Shown piece by piece: positions 7,336 through 15,988 of a stretch of DNA of 35,736 nucleotides (position 1 is the stretch's first letter; every line of letters starts with the position of its first letter). The stretch spans positions 1 through 35,736 of the forward strand of contig CADEDC010000025.1 in NCBI GenBank assembly GCA_902825985.1. The letters are read 5' to 3'. The DNA is from an uncultured Acidobacteriota bacterium (GTDB lineage: Bacteria; Acidobacteriota; Vicinamibacteria; Vicinamibacterales; CAVVIG01). A program made the translations under genes and the position numbers. The notes beneath the pieces are model-generated. The model did no database searches, was not told where the DNA came from, and saw nothing but the letters and a program-made list of their open reading frames with translations.

Positions 7336-10300
7336 TCAGAAAGCCAGGCGCAGCCCGAGTTGCATCTCGCGCGGGTTCTTCGCGCTGAAGATGCGACCGA
7401 AGTTCGCGTTGCCGAAGACGCGGTTCGGCAGATCGAAATTGGCGCGATTGGCCAGGTTGAAGATCTCCCAGCGGAACTCGAGCTGGCTGCGACCGACTGC
7501 CCAGGTCTTGGCCAGCGCGAAGTCGACGTTCGCATACCCGGGACCGATGACGCTGTTTCGCGGCGCACTGCCGAAGCTGAACGCCGCCGGCAAGGCGAAC
7601 GCCGCCGTGTCGAACCACCGGCCGGGGGTCCGCTGGCCACCTGGCAGATTCGGATCGCCGACCTGGTCGGGTCGCTGCGCCGGCCCGGCGCCGACGTTGG
7701 CGCGGTCGGTTCCAAGGTTCACCGTGAACGGCGCTCCCGACTGGGCGATCAGAATCGCGTTGACGCGCCATCCGCCGAGCAGGCCACCGCGCAGGCCGCC
7801 TGCCTCGCGGAAGAACGGCAACTGGTAGACGCCGCTGGCGATGAACTGATGACGATGGTCGAAACTGGAGAGCGCCCACTCGCCGGTCTCGTCGAAGATG
7901 TTGCCGACGTTCTGCGGCACGTTGGCTTCGGCTTCGGTCGGTCCCGGACTCGACGCATCATCCTTCGATCGCGACAGCGTGTAGCTGACGTTGAACGCGA
8001 CGCCGCGCGCCAGACGGCGTTCCACCTTGAAGGTGATGCCGTGGTAGATCGACTTGCCGTCGAAGCGGATGGCGGCAATACGACTCAGCTGCGGAATCGG
8101 ACGCCGCGCCTGAATCGCGCCCGGCCCCGGCTCCGGCACGTTCCGCACCGTCGCGTTGTCGGCGCCAAGCGTCCATGTGCCCATGTACGACACCTCGGCC
8201 ATCGTCGACGGCACGAGCTGATACTGCAGGCCGCCGCTCCACGTCTGGCTGTACTCGACGCTGTAGTCGTAATCCATGATGCTGGCGCCGACGGTGCCGG
8301 TCGCCGGGCTCGTGAGGATGTCACGGGTCTGCAGCGTCGGAACGCGGACGTCATTCGGCACGTCCACCTGCTTCGTGAAGAAGTACGGCAGGTTGCGCGC
8401 GAACGCCGTCTGGACGCTGTAGGCCCACTGGTTGAGGAAGATGCCGTAGCCGCCGCGCACCACCGCCCGCGCATCGTCGAGCGCCAGCGCGAAGCCGAGG
8501 CGCGGCGCCAGACGGACGGCGCTCGGGTCGAGCAGGCCGCGCCCCCAGCCGGCCTCCGAGGAGGTCACGTACGGCAACGGCAGCTGCGGCAGCAACGCCG
8601 CGGCAGCCGGATTGATCGTGCCGTTCGCATCGCTGGCGACGACGAACCGACCGCCGGGCACCGACAGGTCGATCGATGACAGGCGATTGTCGGCGGCATA
8701 CATGTGCTGGTTGAACTCGTAGCGCAGGCCGGCATTGACGGTCAGGTTGGGGCGCAGCTGCCAGTCGTCCTGCGCGTACAGGTGCAGCCAGTTGGTGCGG
8801 CCGTCCTCGTCGCCGCGGCCGATGCCCGAGACGGCGGCGGTCGGATAGCCGAGCAGGAAATCCGCGAACGCGTTGCCGGTGAACTGTCCGGTGTAGGTGA
8901 ATGCGCCGCGCGCGTTGTCGGGCTGTTCGGGGCGCAGGCGGAGATGGAAGTAGTAGCCGCCGGCCTTGACGCGATGCGCACCCCGATGCCACGTGACGTT
9001 GTCGAACAGCTCGACGTGAGTGTTGTGGCGCGTCGTGAAGCTGGTGGGATCCCCGAAGGTGCTGAACTGCCCGCCGGTCACAATCTGCGGAAACCCGACG
9101 TCGCGCGGGTCGGCCGTGACGCCCAGCAGGCCGACCTGACGCGCGAAGTCGGTGCCGCGATTCAGACTCGTCTGTCCGCCGCGCACCGCCATGCCGCCAA
9201 CCCGCAGCTCGTTGAACAGCGAGGCGCCAATGGTGTGGGTGTAGCTCGCGACGACGTTTCGCGTCCGCGTGGTCAGGGCGCGGCCGAAGCCGGGCACCAG
9301 CGTCTCCTGCAGGGCGCTCGTGCCGAACGGCTGGGTTTCGTCGGCGTCGAACGAGCTGACACGCACGAACAGCTGGTCGGCATCGGCCAGCTGGTGGTCG
9401 ACCCGGACGCTGACCTGGTGGAGCGTGCGGTCCTGGCGCTCGACGGCCGACAGATTCTGCTGCGCGCCCGCGGCGTTCGGCAACGGGACGCGCTGCAGCA
9501 GCGCGGTGGCCAGCGGATCCAGCCGGTCGGCGGGAATGCGGCCGTTCGCGAACGGCAGACAGGCGCCGGCGGCCGCAATGGTGAGCGGGTCGCAGATGGT
9601 GCCGGCACCTGCGAAATCGCCCGCCCGCATCGCGGGGGTCGGCACCGAGAAGGCCCGCGTCAGCGAGCGGTTCATCGACTGCCCTTCGTAGCTGCCGAAG
9701 ACGAACGACCGATTCCGGCGCAACGGACCGCCGAACGTCCCGCCAAACTGATCCTGGCGCAGCGGCGGCACGCCGGCGCCGGCCGGCGTGAAATAGTTCG
9801 GCGCATCGAACGCGTCGTCGCGATGGAATTCGAACAGGCTGCCGCGCAGCGCATTGGAGCCGGCGCGCGTGACGACGTTGATGAGCGCCGAGGCCTTGCC
9901 GCCGAACTCGGCGGCGTACATGGACTTCTGGATCTTGAATTCCTCGATCGCATCGATCGACGGGTTGATCACCAGGTTGTTGAAGAGTTCGTCGGTGACC
10001 TTGACGCCGTCGAGCAGGTAGATGTTGTGGCCGGCGCGCTGGCCGCCGACGTTGGGGAGGGGTCCGGCCTGCTGCAGCGCCTCGCCGCGGGTGCCGCCCG
10101 GCGGAATGACCACCGCGTCGCTCAGCTGGGCCAGCGCGAGGAAGTTCCGGCCGTTGAGCGGCAGCTGGACGACCTCACGGTTCTCGATGACGTCGCTGAT
10201 CTCCGCGGTGGCCAGCTGCAGCAGCGGCGCGACGGCCTGCACCGTCACCTGCTCGGCGATGCCGGACACCGCCAGGTCGAGTTCCAGTACCGACGTGCGG

Positions 10301-10626
10301 CCGACTTCCACCAGCACGTCGTCCCGCGTCGCTGGTGCGAAGCCGGCCAGGCTGGCAGACACCGTCCAGCGGCCGATCCGCAGCGCTGTGAGGGCGTAGC
10401 GCCCGCCGGTATCGGTCTGGCGCTCGACGCGGATGCCGCTCGTGGCATGCGTTGCCGTGACTGTCACGCCGGCGAGCACCGCCCCCGACGTGTCGCGCAC
10501 CGCGCCGGCGATTTCCCCGGTGTTGATCTGGGCCCGCACCGGACCGGCGGTCAACACCACCCACGCCACGACGACGAGGCGACAAAGCGACGTGAGATGT
10601 GCGGATAGCCGCGTATGGCTCAGCAT
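7336..10626 (-). CDS. Oar-like TonB-dependent outer-membrane transporter (second, longer)
   Basis: A 1096-aa receptor from the ATG at 10626; an in-frame reading reaches 10683, but the signal peptide (CRLVVVAWVVLTAGPVRAQ) fits the later start. Order: signal peptide to about residue 32, carboxypeptidase-regulatory-like domain (GEIAGAVRDTSGAVLAGVTV through VSASLAGF), plug (LPLNGRNFLALAQLSDAVV; NIYLLDGVKVTDE; ALINVVTRAGSN) and a long barrel ending in MQLGLRLAF. Barrel landmarks match the first receptor, for example the NVTWHRGAHRVKAGGYYF strand and the FNVSYTLSRSKDDASSPG loop. The sequence is otherwise distant, so the two are not a recent duplication. The P460 gene follows after 141 bp. A small stem, GGCCCG-GTT-CGGGCC at 7297-7311, lies in that gap. 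The substrate is unknown. Confidence 0.9.
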   Translation of the reverse strand: MLSHTRLSAHLTSLCRLVVVAWVVLTAGPVRAQINTGEIAGAVRDTSGAVLAGVTVTATHATSGIRVERQTDTGGRYALTALRIGRWTVSASLAGFAPATRDDVLVEVGRTSVLELDLAVSGIAEQVTVQAVAPLLQLATAEISDVIENREVVQLPLNGRNFLALAQLSDAVVIPPGGTRGEALQQAGPLPNVGGQRAGHNIYLLDGVKVTDELFNNLVINPSIDAIEEFKIQKSMYAAEFGGKASALINVVTRAGSNALRGSLFEFHRDDAFDAPNYFTPAGAGVPPLRQDQFGGTFGGPLRRNRSFVFGSYEGQSMNRSLTRAFSVPTPAMRAGDFAGAGTICDPLTIAAAGACLPFANGRIPADRLDPLATALLQRVPLPNAAGAQQNLSAVERQDRTLHQVSVRVDHQLADADQLFVRVSSFDADETQPFGTSALQETLVPGFGRALTTRTRNVVASYTHTIGASLFNELRVGGMAVRGGQTSLNRGTDFARQVGLLGVTADPRDVGFPQIVTGGQFSTFGDPTSFTTRHNTHVELFDNVTWHRGAHRVKAGGYYFHLRLRPEQPDNARGAFTYTGQFTGNAFADFLLGYPTAAVSGIGRGDEDGRTNWLHLYAQDDWQLRPNLTVNAGLRYEFNQHMYAADNRLSSIDLSVPGGRFVVASDANGTINPAAAALLPQLPLPYVTSSEAGWGRGLLDPSAVRLAPRLGFALALDDARAVVRGGYGIFLNQWAYSVQTAFARNLPYFFTKQVDVPNDVRVPTLQTRDILTSPATGTVGASIMDYDYSVEYSQTWSGGLQYQLVPSTMAEVSYMGTWTLGADNATVRNVPEPGPGAIQARRPIPQLSRIAAIRFDGKSIYHGITFKVERRLARGVAFNVSYTLSRSKDDASSPGPTEAEANVPQNVGNIFDETGEWALSSFDHRHQFIASGVYQLPFFREAGGLRGGLLGGWRVNAILIAQSGAPFTVNLGTDRANVGAGPAQRPDQVGDPNLPGGQRTPGRWFDTAAFALPAAFSFGSAPRNSVIGPGYANVDFALAKTWAVGRSQLEFRWEIFNLANRANFDLPNRVFGNANFGRIFSAKNPREMQLGLRLAF

Positions 10627-10757
10627 GTACCCGCCAGATTCGACCGACCGCTGCCGAGGTCCTGTCGCACGCGCGAGGAGCATACGCCAGACCGTCGCAG
10701 CGTCTCAAGTGCACCGGGTCGCTCCCTGATAGCAGGGATGCGCCGGCGGGTGGCGCG

Positions 10758-11189
10758 CTACGGCCGGGACTTCACGTAAGCCGTCGGGTTCCCGGTGAAC
10801 TCCCGGACGCAATCAGGCGTCGCGAATCCGTAGACCCGGCCCTCGTGCAGCGCGAAGAGGTCGGGGTCGATTGGTGCGCCCGGCACGACCAGGCAACTCT
10901 CATTCTGGATGGCGTAGCGTTCCGGGGTCTTGGTGAAGGTGTCGCGATTGCCTGAGGACGCAAATCGATAGCGATGTCCCTTGTGGGTCACGACGAATTC
11001 GGCCTTGCCCGGCTCGTTGCGGCCGGCCACCAGCGCCACGGCATCGAGCCCTTTCAATGCCACCGGCGGTTCGCCGGCGGCCGCTGCCCCGGCGCCCGGT
11101 TGCGCCGACTGGGCGACACTGTCGCCGGTCGCCAGGAACAGGCAGCCAATCAGGGCGGTGAGGAGGGCGAGCGCTCGAAATGGCGTCAT
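10758..11189 (-). CDS. Exported YHS-domain protein
   Basis: A 143-aa protein from the ATG at 11189, where a hydrophobic signal (FRALALLTALIGCLFLATG) starts; an upstream in-frame reading to 11252 lacks a signal. A lipobox-like LIGC is present but followed by hydrophobic residues, so cleavage by a standard signal peptidase after VAQS is as likely. The mature part is one YHS-like domain: LKGLDAVALVAGRNEPGKAEF, then HKGHRYRFASSGNRDTFTKTPERYA, a cysteine (NESCLVV) and a C-terminal CVREFTGNPTAYV. YHS domains are small metal-linked modules found with copper P-type ATPases and other periplasmic metal proteins. It stands 131 bp upstream of the large receptor gene. The function is not established; a copper or other metal role is inferred from the domain and neighbours. 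Confidence 0.8.
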   Translation of the reverse strand: MTPFRALALLTALIGCLFLATGDSVAQSAQPGAGAAAAGEPPVALKGLDAVALVAGRNEPGKAEFVVTHKGHRYRFASSGNRDTFTKTPERYAIQNESCLVVPGAPIDPDLFALHEGRVYGFATPDCVREFTGNPTAYVKSRP

Positions 11190-11309
11190 GATGCGATGAT
11201 GGCGACTCGCGACGGTTGGCGACCGGCCGATGCAGCCAACGGCTGGATTCATGCAGCGAACGGCTGCCGACGTGCCGCGAAGGCGACCGGGCCGGGAGCC
11301 CGCCGCAGG

Positions 11310-11815
11310 GGACGCCCCGGATCACCCCAGCCGTTCCATGGCTCGGATGGCGGTGTCGCGTGCCATCGTCACGGTCGACCCGAACATGTCGTCGAGAGGT
11401 CTGGCTGCGCAACTTGGCGACAAGGGCCAGTCCGAAGTCGAGACCCGCCGTCACGCCGCCGCCGGTGATCCGGTTCCGGTCGACGACGATGCGCCCCTCG
11501 GTGGGAATGGCGCCCAGCTCCTTCAACGCGTCACGGGCGCTCCAGTACGACGTCGCCTTGTAGCCGTCGAGCGGCCCGGCCCCAGTATCAACGACCCGGT
11601 ACAGACACTCGTGACACAAGTCGCCGTCCTGCGGCGCGACGCCAGGAACGCCAGTACCTCGGCGTCCTCCATCTTGATGTGGACGCCACGGTTCAGCATC
11701 GCCTCGAACATCGTCAGCGGCCCGACGAAGTCCTGCAGGTACATGCGGGATACGGCAGCATCGCAATCGTGACCTTGTCGCCGGCGAGCAGTCGCCTGCA
11801 GCGAATGGTCGGCGA
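11310..11815 (-). pseudogene. Broken isonitrile-hydratase-like (DJ-1/PfpI) gene
   Basis: Pieces of one DJ-1/PfpI protein lie in order on the minus strand but in different frames. DKVTIAMLPYP (near 11780-11745) is followed by a shift of about one base. Then come YLQDFVGPLTMFEAMLNRGVHI, directly joined to MEDAEVLAFLASR and VTSVCTGSLILG, whose Cys is the nucleophile. A second shift follows, then LDGYKATSYWSARDALKEL and RITGGGVTAGLDFGLALVAKL. In intact relatives about 40 residues, including the PGG turn, separate NRGVHI from the EDAEVLAFL helix, so an in-frame deletion is present as well. The C-terminal EYDP region is not recognisable. Several independent lesions argue for a real pseudogene rather than one sequencing error. 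It lies divergent to the LytS-like kinase gene. Confidence 0.8.
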
Positions 11816-11857
11816 AGCGGTTGCGGTTGGCCACGCCGGACCGCTACAGTCGATGGC

Positions 11858-13030
11858 ATGATGGGACGCCGTCAGCTGGCGCGACCCGACACCGCGCCGG
11901 CGTCGTCGGATGCGGATCATGATCCGGGGGTGCCGTCCGATCGCCGCATGATCGGACTGGGGCTGCTTGCCGCCGGCCTGCTCGCCCTGTCGATCTCGGC
12001 CCAGACGTATCTGCCGATGCGCGGCCACGGTCATTCGTTCTGGCGCATGCTGGGGTGGCAGTTCGCCGCCTGGTCGTTCTGGCCGCTGGTGACGCCGGTG
12101 GTCTGGCGGCTCGGCGGCCGCCTCTCGATCGAGCGGCCGCTACCGCCGCGACACGTCGTCCAGGTCGTGGCACTCGGCGCGCTGCTGATTGGCGTGCATA
12201 CCGCGCTGGCGGCGCAGCTCTCGCTGTGGTTCCAGCCCTTCACACCGGCGACGGCCGCAGGATTCACCGCCGCCCTCGTGGCGCTCTTCGGCTCGCAGTC
12301 GGTGACCGACATTCTCGTCTTTCTCCTGCTGCTCTTCGTCGGCAGCACGCTGGAGGTCAGCGCCCGGGCCCGGCAGCTCGCCCTGCGGGAGTCACGGCTC
12401 GAGACGGCCCTCGCGAAGGCCAATCTCGAGGCGCTGCGCCTCGAGATCCAGCCGCACTTCCTGTTCAACACCCTCAATTCCATCGCCGCCCTGATCCGGA
12501 TGAAGGCCAACGACCAGGCGCTCGAGATGCTGCTCGGCCTGAGTGCGCTGATGCGCGCGACCGTCGACCGCGAACCGACGCATGTGACGCCGCTGGCCGC
12601 CGAACTCGAGTTCGTCAAGCGCTACATCGAGCTGCATCGCGCCAGATATGGCGACCGTCTCGACGTGCGCTACGTCGTCGCCGCCGGTTGCGAGCGGTTC
12701 CCGGTGCCCACCTTCCTGCTGCAGCCACTCGTCGAGAATGCCTTCCGGCACGGTCTCGGTCGCCGCGCCGGGCAGGGCCGGATCGAACTGGGCGCCGCGC
12801 CGTCGCCGGACGGCGGCCTGCGGGTGTGGGTCGGCGACGATGGGGTCGGCCTCAGTCCGGGCTTCGATCTCGACCGCGACGCCGGCACCGGCCTCTCGAA
12901 CATTCGTGTCCGTCTGCAACAGCTCTACGGACCGGCATCGACAATGGCCATCGAGCGCCGCGTCGGCGGTGGCACGATGGTCACCGTGCAGTTGCCGCCG
13001 GCTGTCGGCCTGGCGGAGGCCAGCGCGTGA
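11858..13030 (+). CDS. LytS/YehU-type sensor histidine kinase
   Basis: A 390-aa integral-membrane kinase starting at ATG 11858 (a second ATG is adjacent at 11861). Four hydrophobic segments are visible at about residues 31-50, 65-85, 93-116 and 134-160. A short coiled stretch follows, then the His_kinase module: LEIQPHFLFNTLNSIAALIR with the phosphoacceptor His at 200, the N-box LLQPLVENAFRHGL, the G1 box VGDDGVGL and the G2 region GTGLSNIRVRLQQLYG. There is no separate periplasmic sensor domain, so the signal is probably read within the membrane. It overlaps the LytTR regulator gene by four bases (GTGA at 13027-13030), and the two form a two-component system. The input signal is not known. 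Confidence 0.93.
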   Translation: MMGRRQLARPDTAPASSDADHDPGVPSDRRMIGLGLLAAGLLALSISAQTYLPMRGHGHSFWRMLGWQFAAWSFWPLVTPVVWRLGGRLSIERPLPPRHVVQVVALGALLIGVHTALAAQLSLWFQPFTPATAAGFTAALVALFGSQSVTDILVFLLLLFVGSTLEVSARARQLALRESRLETALAKANLEALRLEIQPHFLFNTLNSIAALIRMKANDQALEMLLGLSALMRATVDREPTHVTPLAAELEFVKRYIELHRARYGDRLDVRYVVAAGCERFPVPTFLLQPLVENAFRHGLGRRAGQGRIELGAAPSPDGGLRVWVGDDGVGLSPGFDLDRDAGTGLSNIRVRLQQLYGPASTMAIERRVGGGTMVTVQLPPAVGLAEASA

Positions 13031-13812
13031 ACAGCTTCCGCGTGCTCGTCGTCGACGACGAACCGCTCGCGCGATCGATGCTGGCGACGCTGATCAGGGA
13101 AGACGCCGACGTCGCGGCGGTCCAGGAATGCGGCGAGGCCGGCCTCGTGCGTGAGAAGCTCGCGACCTTTCAGCCGCACATCCTGTTCCTCGACATCGAG
13201 ATGCCGGAAATTGGCGGCATCCAGATCGCGGAAGGCATCGACGATGCCGGCCCGGCGATCGTGTTCGTCACCGCCTACGGCCAGTACGCGACGCGCGCCT
13301 TCGACGTCAGCGCCGTCGACTATGTGCTGAAGCCGTTCTCGGACGCCCGTCTGTTCGAGGCGCTCGAGCGCGCCAAGCGCCGCGTCCGCGAGCGGCGCCT
13401 GGGTGAACTGGCCAGCGAGGTCGCGTCACTGTCGGCCGAATTGAACGCCGAGAAGCCGCTGCCAAGCGATGCGACCCGTTACCTCCAACGACTGGCGCTC
13501 AAAGTCGGGGACAAGGCGATTGTCCTGAAGACGTCGGAGATCGTCTGGATCGAAGCCGAGGACTACTACGTGCTGGTCCACTCGACGCGCGGCCGCCACC
13601 TCGTGCGCATCCCGTTGACGTCACTGGAGGAGCAGCTCGACCCTCGCCATTTCGTCCGCGTGCATCGGGCGGCGATCGTCAACATGGATGCCGTCCAGGA
13701 GATCGACAGCGCCGACGGCACCGCGCTCAAGCTCTCAGACGGCTCGCGGGTGCCGGTCAGTCGGTCGCGCCGCAAGCGGGTTGAAGACACGCTCGCGCCA
13801 CGCCTGCGCTGA
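13027..13812 (+). CDS. LytTR-family response regulator
   Basis: A 261-aa regulator. The start is the GTG at 13027 overlapping the kinase stop. The receiver domain covers residues ~4-120, with acidic pair D10/D11, phosphoacceptor Asp56 (LFLDIEMP), the switch Thr in VFVTAYG and the Lys in YVLKPF. A linker with helical character leads to a LytTR DNA-binding domain at ~155-258 (LALKVGDKAIVLKTSEIVWIEA; RHFVRVHRAAIVNMDAV; RVPVSRSRRKRV). Phosphorylation by the adjacent LytS-like kinase is expected to drive binding to paired direct repeats upstream of target promoters; I could not identify those repeats here. The convergent PQQ dehydrogenase ends 34 bp away. Confidence 0.94.
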   Translation: MNSFRVLVVDDEPLARSMLATLIREDADVAAVQECGEAGLVREKLATFQPHILFLDIEMPEIGGIQIAEGIDDAGPAIVFVTAYGQYATRAFDVSAVDYVLKPFSDARLFEALERAKRRVRERRLGELASEVASLSAELNAEKPLPSDATRYLQRLALKVGDKAIVLKTSEIVWIEAEDYYVLVHSTRGRHLVRIPLTSLEEQLDPRHFVRVHRAAIVNMDAVQEIDSADGTALKLSDGSRVPVSRSRRKRVEDTLAPRLR

Positions 13813-13846
13813 CCCACACCGCAGTGTCGGGACGCGCACGGCACCC

Positions 13847-15934
13847 TCATGGCTCCTTCGGCAGCGCGAGCGCCACGAGTTCGACCGTGTCGTTCACCCG
13901 CGCGGCGACGACAATGAACTGGCGGCCGTTGCGCTCGTAGGCGATGGGGAATCCGGTGGTCGGACCCGGCAGCGCAATCTTCGCCGCGACCGCGCCGGTG
14001 CTCTTGTCATACGCCCACAGCACAGGCTCACCGCCGCCGCCCTCGCCGGCAAACAGCAGCGTCGAGGTCACCAACAACCCAGACGGTCGGCTGAACTTGC
14101 CGGTCTTCGGCAGGGTCACGGTGGTGAGCGCCGGGTGCGCGCGGACGAACTCCGGCGTCTCACCGTTGGCGGCCACCCAACTCGTCATGCCGGTGCGCAA
14201 ATCGATGGCGGTGATGCGGCTGTACGGCGGCTTGGTGATCGGCAATCCCTGGATGGCGAGATTCGGGAACGGACGCGCGATATGGAACGCCACGCCGGTT
14301 CGCTCGGTTCCTTCCATCAATCCATAGAAACCGACGTTGGTCGCCGAGCTGACGTACACCATTCCGGTTTCGCGATCGACGGCGCCACCTGGCCAATTCG
14401 CGCTGCCGGCGCCACCGGGACTGATCAACGTCCCCTTCGTCCCATCCGGCGCGTTCGCCATCGACGGCGGCGTGTACATCGCCCCGTGTCGGAAGCTGGC
14501 GATGGTCTTGAGCGCCGCGGCCCGCAGCGCCGGGGTGAAGTCGATCAGGTTGTTCGTGTCGAGCCCCTGCTGATCGAACGTCAGCGAGCTGAATGGCTGC
14601 GTCGGCGACGTCCACTCGCCGGGGACATCGGATGCCGGGACCTTGCGCTCCTCCGCCGGCCAGATGGGATTGCCGGTCTGCCGGTCGAGCGCGAAGACGA
14701 AGCCCTGCTTGGTGATCTGCGCCAGTGCCTTGACCCGCCGACCGTTGGCGGTGACGTCGACGAGCATCGGTGCGGTTGGCAGGTCGTAGTCCCAGAGGTC
14801 GTGATGCGTCACCTGGTAGTGCCACACCAGCTGACCGGTGTCCGCCTTGATCGCCAGCACGGAGTTGGCGAACAGGTTCTCGCCCGGGCGGTAGCCGCCG
14901 TAGTAATCGTTCGTCGCACCTTCGGTCGCGATGAAGAAGTAGCCGAGCTCCGGGTCGGCGACGACGGGTGCCCAGAAACCGGCGTTGCCGGTGTACTTCG
15001 CCGAGTTGTCCAGCAATTCGGGGTGCAAGCGCACCCAGTCGTGCATGCCCGGGATCTTGAACAGGAAGTCGGCCGCCTTGCCCCAGCTCTCCGATCCGTA
15101 GTTGCGCGGCTCGGGAATGGTGTTGAAGCGCCAGAGCTGCCGGCCGGTGCGGGTGTCGTAGGCGACGACGTCGTTCGGCGTGCTCATCGGCCAGACTTCG
15201 TTGGGTGACGACCGTGTCGGCACGCTGCCGGTGTGACCGGTCATCGACGCGACGAGCACGTTGCCGAGGATGGCGGGCGGCGACGTGTTCGACACGCGGC
15301 CTTCGTGGAACGCGCCGGGTCGCTGGTTCCAGCGCAGGTTCTCGGCCATGTCCACGACGCCGCCTTTGCCGAAGCTCTCGACCTGCCGGCCGGTACGGCG
15401 GTTCAGCGCCACGAGCTGATAGCTGGGCGTGACGACGAAGATGCGCTCGTCGCCCGCCCCATCGGTCCAGTAGCTGACGCCACGACCGGCACTGCGGGCC
15501 ACCGGCTCGATGATCGTGCCCCAGCGGCGCTCGCTCTCGCCCGGACGCCACGTCCACAACGTCTCACCGGTCTCGGCATCGATGGCAACGACGTTTCGCT
15601 GGTCACCGGCGGTGGTGTAGAGGATGCCGTCGATCACCAGCGGACTGACCTGCATCTGCGTCGGCGGCTGCGGCCCCTGGTTGCGGGCCGACCATCGCCA
15701 TGCCACCCGCACCCGGCTGGCGTTGTCGGCGCGGATCTGAGCGAGCGGCGAGTAGCGGCTGGCGCCCTGATCCGAGCCGAACCACCGCCAGTCGCCGGGA
15801 CGCACCGCCGGCGCCTGGGCCTGCAGCCTCGATGTCTTGAAGGTCACGAGGCCGACCGCGACACCGCCGGCGAGCCCGGCCAGCAACAACCAGGACACTC
15901 CGGTTCCACTCCCACTGCGTCGTCTGAGTCTCAT
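13847..15934 (-). CDS. Membrane-anchored PQQ-dependent dehydrogenase (quinoprotein)
   Basis: A 695-aa quinoprotein of the eight-bladed propeller type. The start ATG at 15934 follows GGAG at six bases. One N-terminal helix (WLLLAGLAGGVAVGLVTF) anchors the enzyme with its propeller in the periplasm. Diagnostic blocks include DWRWFGSDQGASRYSPL, the THHDLWDYDLPTAPMLVDV segment near the PQQ site, ITKQGFVFALDRQTGNPIWP and several repeated propeller tryptophan motifs. I see no cysteine in the protein, so it lacks both the vicinal disulfide of methanol-dehydrogenase types and a fused c-haem domain. This resembles the glucose/sugar-alcohol dehydrogenase branch. Electrons must leave to a separate carrier, and the two-haem cytochrome encoded 54 bp upstream on the same strand is the obvious candidate. 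The substrate, a sugar or alcohol, cannot be read from the sequence. I see no PQQ biosynthesis genes here. Confidence 0.92.
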   Translation of the reverse strand: MRLRRRSGSGTGVSWLLLAGLAGGVAVGLVTFKTSRLQAQAPAVRPGDWRWFGSDQGASRYSPLAQIRADNASRVRVAWRWSARNQGPQPPTQMQVSPLVIDGILYTTAGDQRNVVAIDAETGETLWTWRPGESERRWGTIIEPVARSAGRGVSYWTDGAGDERIFVVTPSYQLVALNRRTGRQVESFGKGGVVDMAENLRWNQRPGAFHEGRVSNTSPPAILGNVLVASMTGHTGSVPTRSSPNEVWPMSTPNDVVAYDTRTGRQLWRFNTIPEPRNYGSESWGKAADFLFKIPGMHDWVRLHPELLDNSAKYTGNAGFWAPVVADPELGYFFIATEGATNDYYGGYRPGENLFANSVLAIKADTGQLVWHYQVTHHDLWDYDLPTAPMLVDVTANGRRVKALAQITKQGFVFALDRQTGNPIWPAEERKVPASDVPGEWTSPTQPFSSLTFDQQGLDTNNLIDFTPALRAAALKTIASFRHGAMYTPPSMANAPDGTKGTLISPGGAGSANWPGGAVDRETGMVYVSSATNVGFYGLMEGTERTGVAFHIARPFPNLAIQGLPITKPPYSRITAIDLRTGMTSWVAANGETPEFVRAHPALTTVTLPKTGKFSRPSGLLVTSTLLFAGEGGGGEPVLWAYDKSTGAVAAKIALPGPTTGFPIAYERNGRQFIVVAARVNDTVELVALALPKEP

Positions 15935-15988
15935 GCGATACTCCAAGGCCAGCGTGTCATTCCATCACCACATCGCAACGGCGTCACG

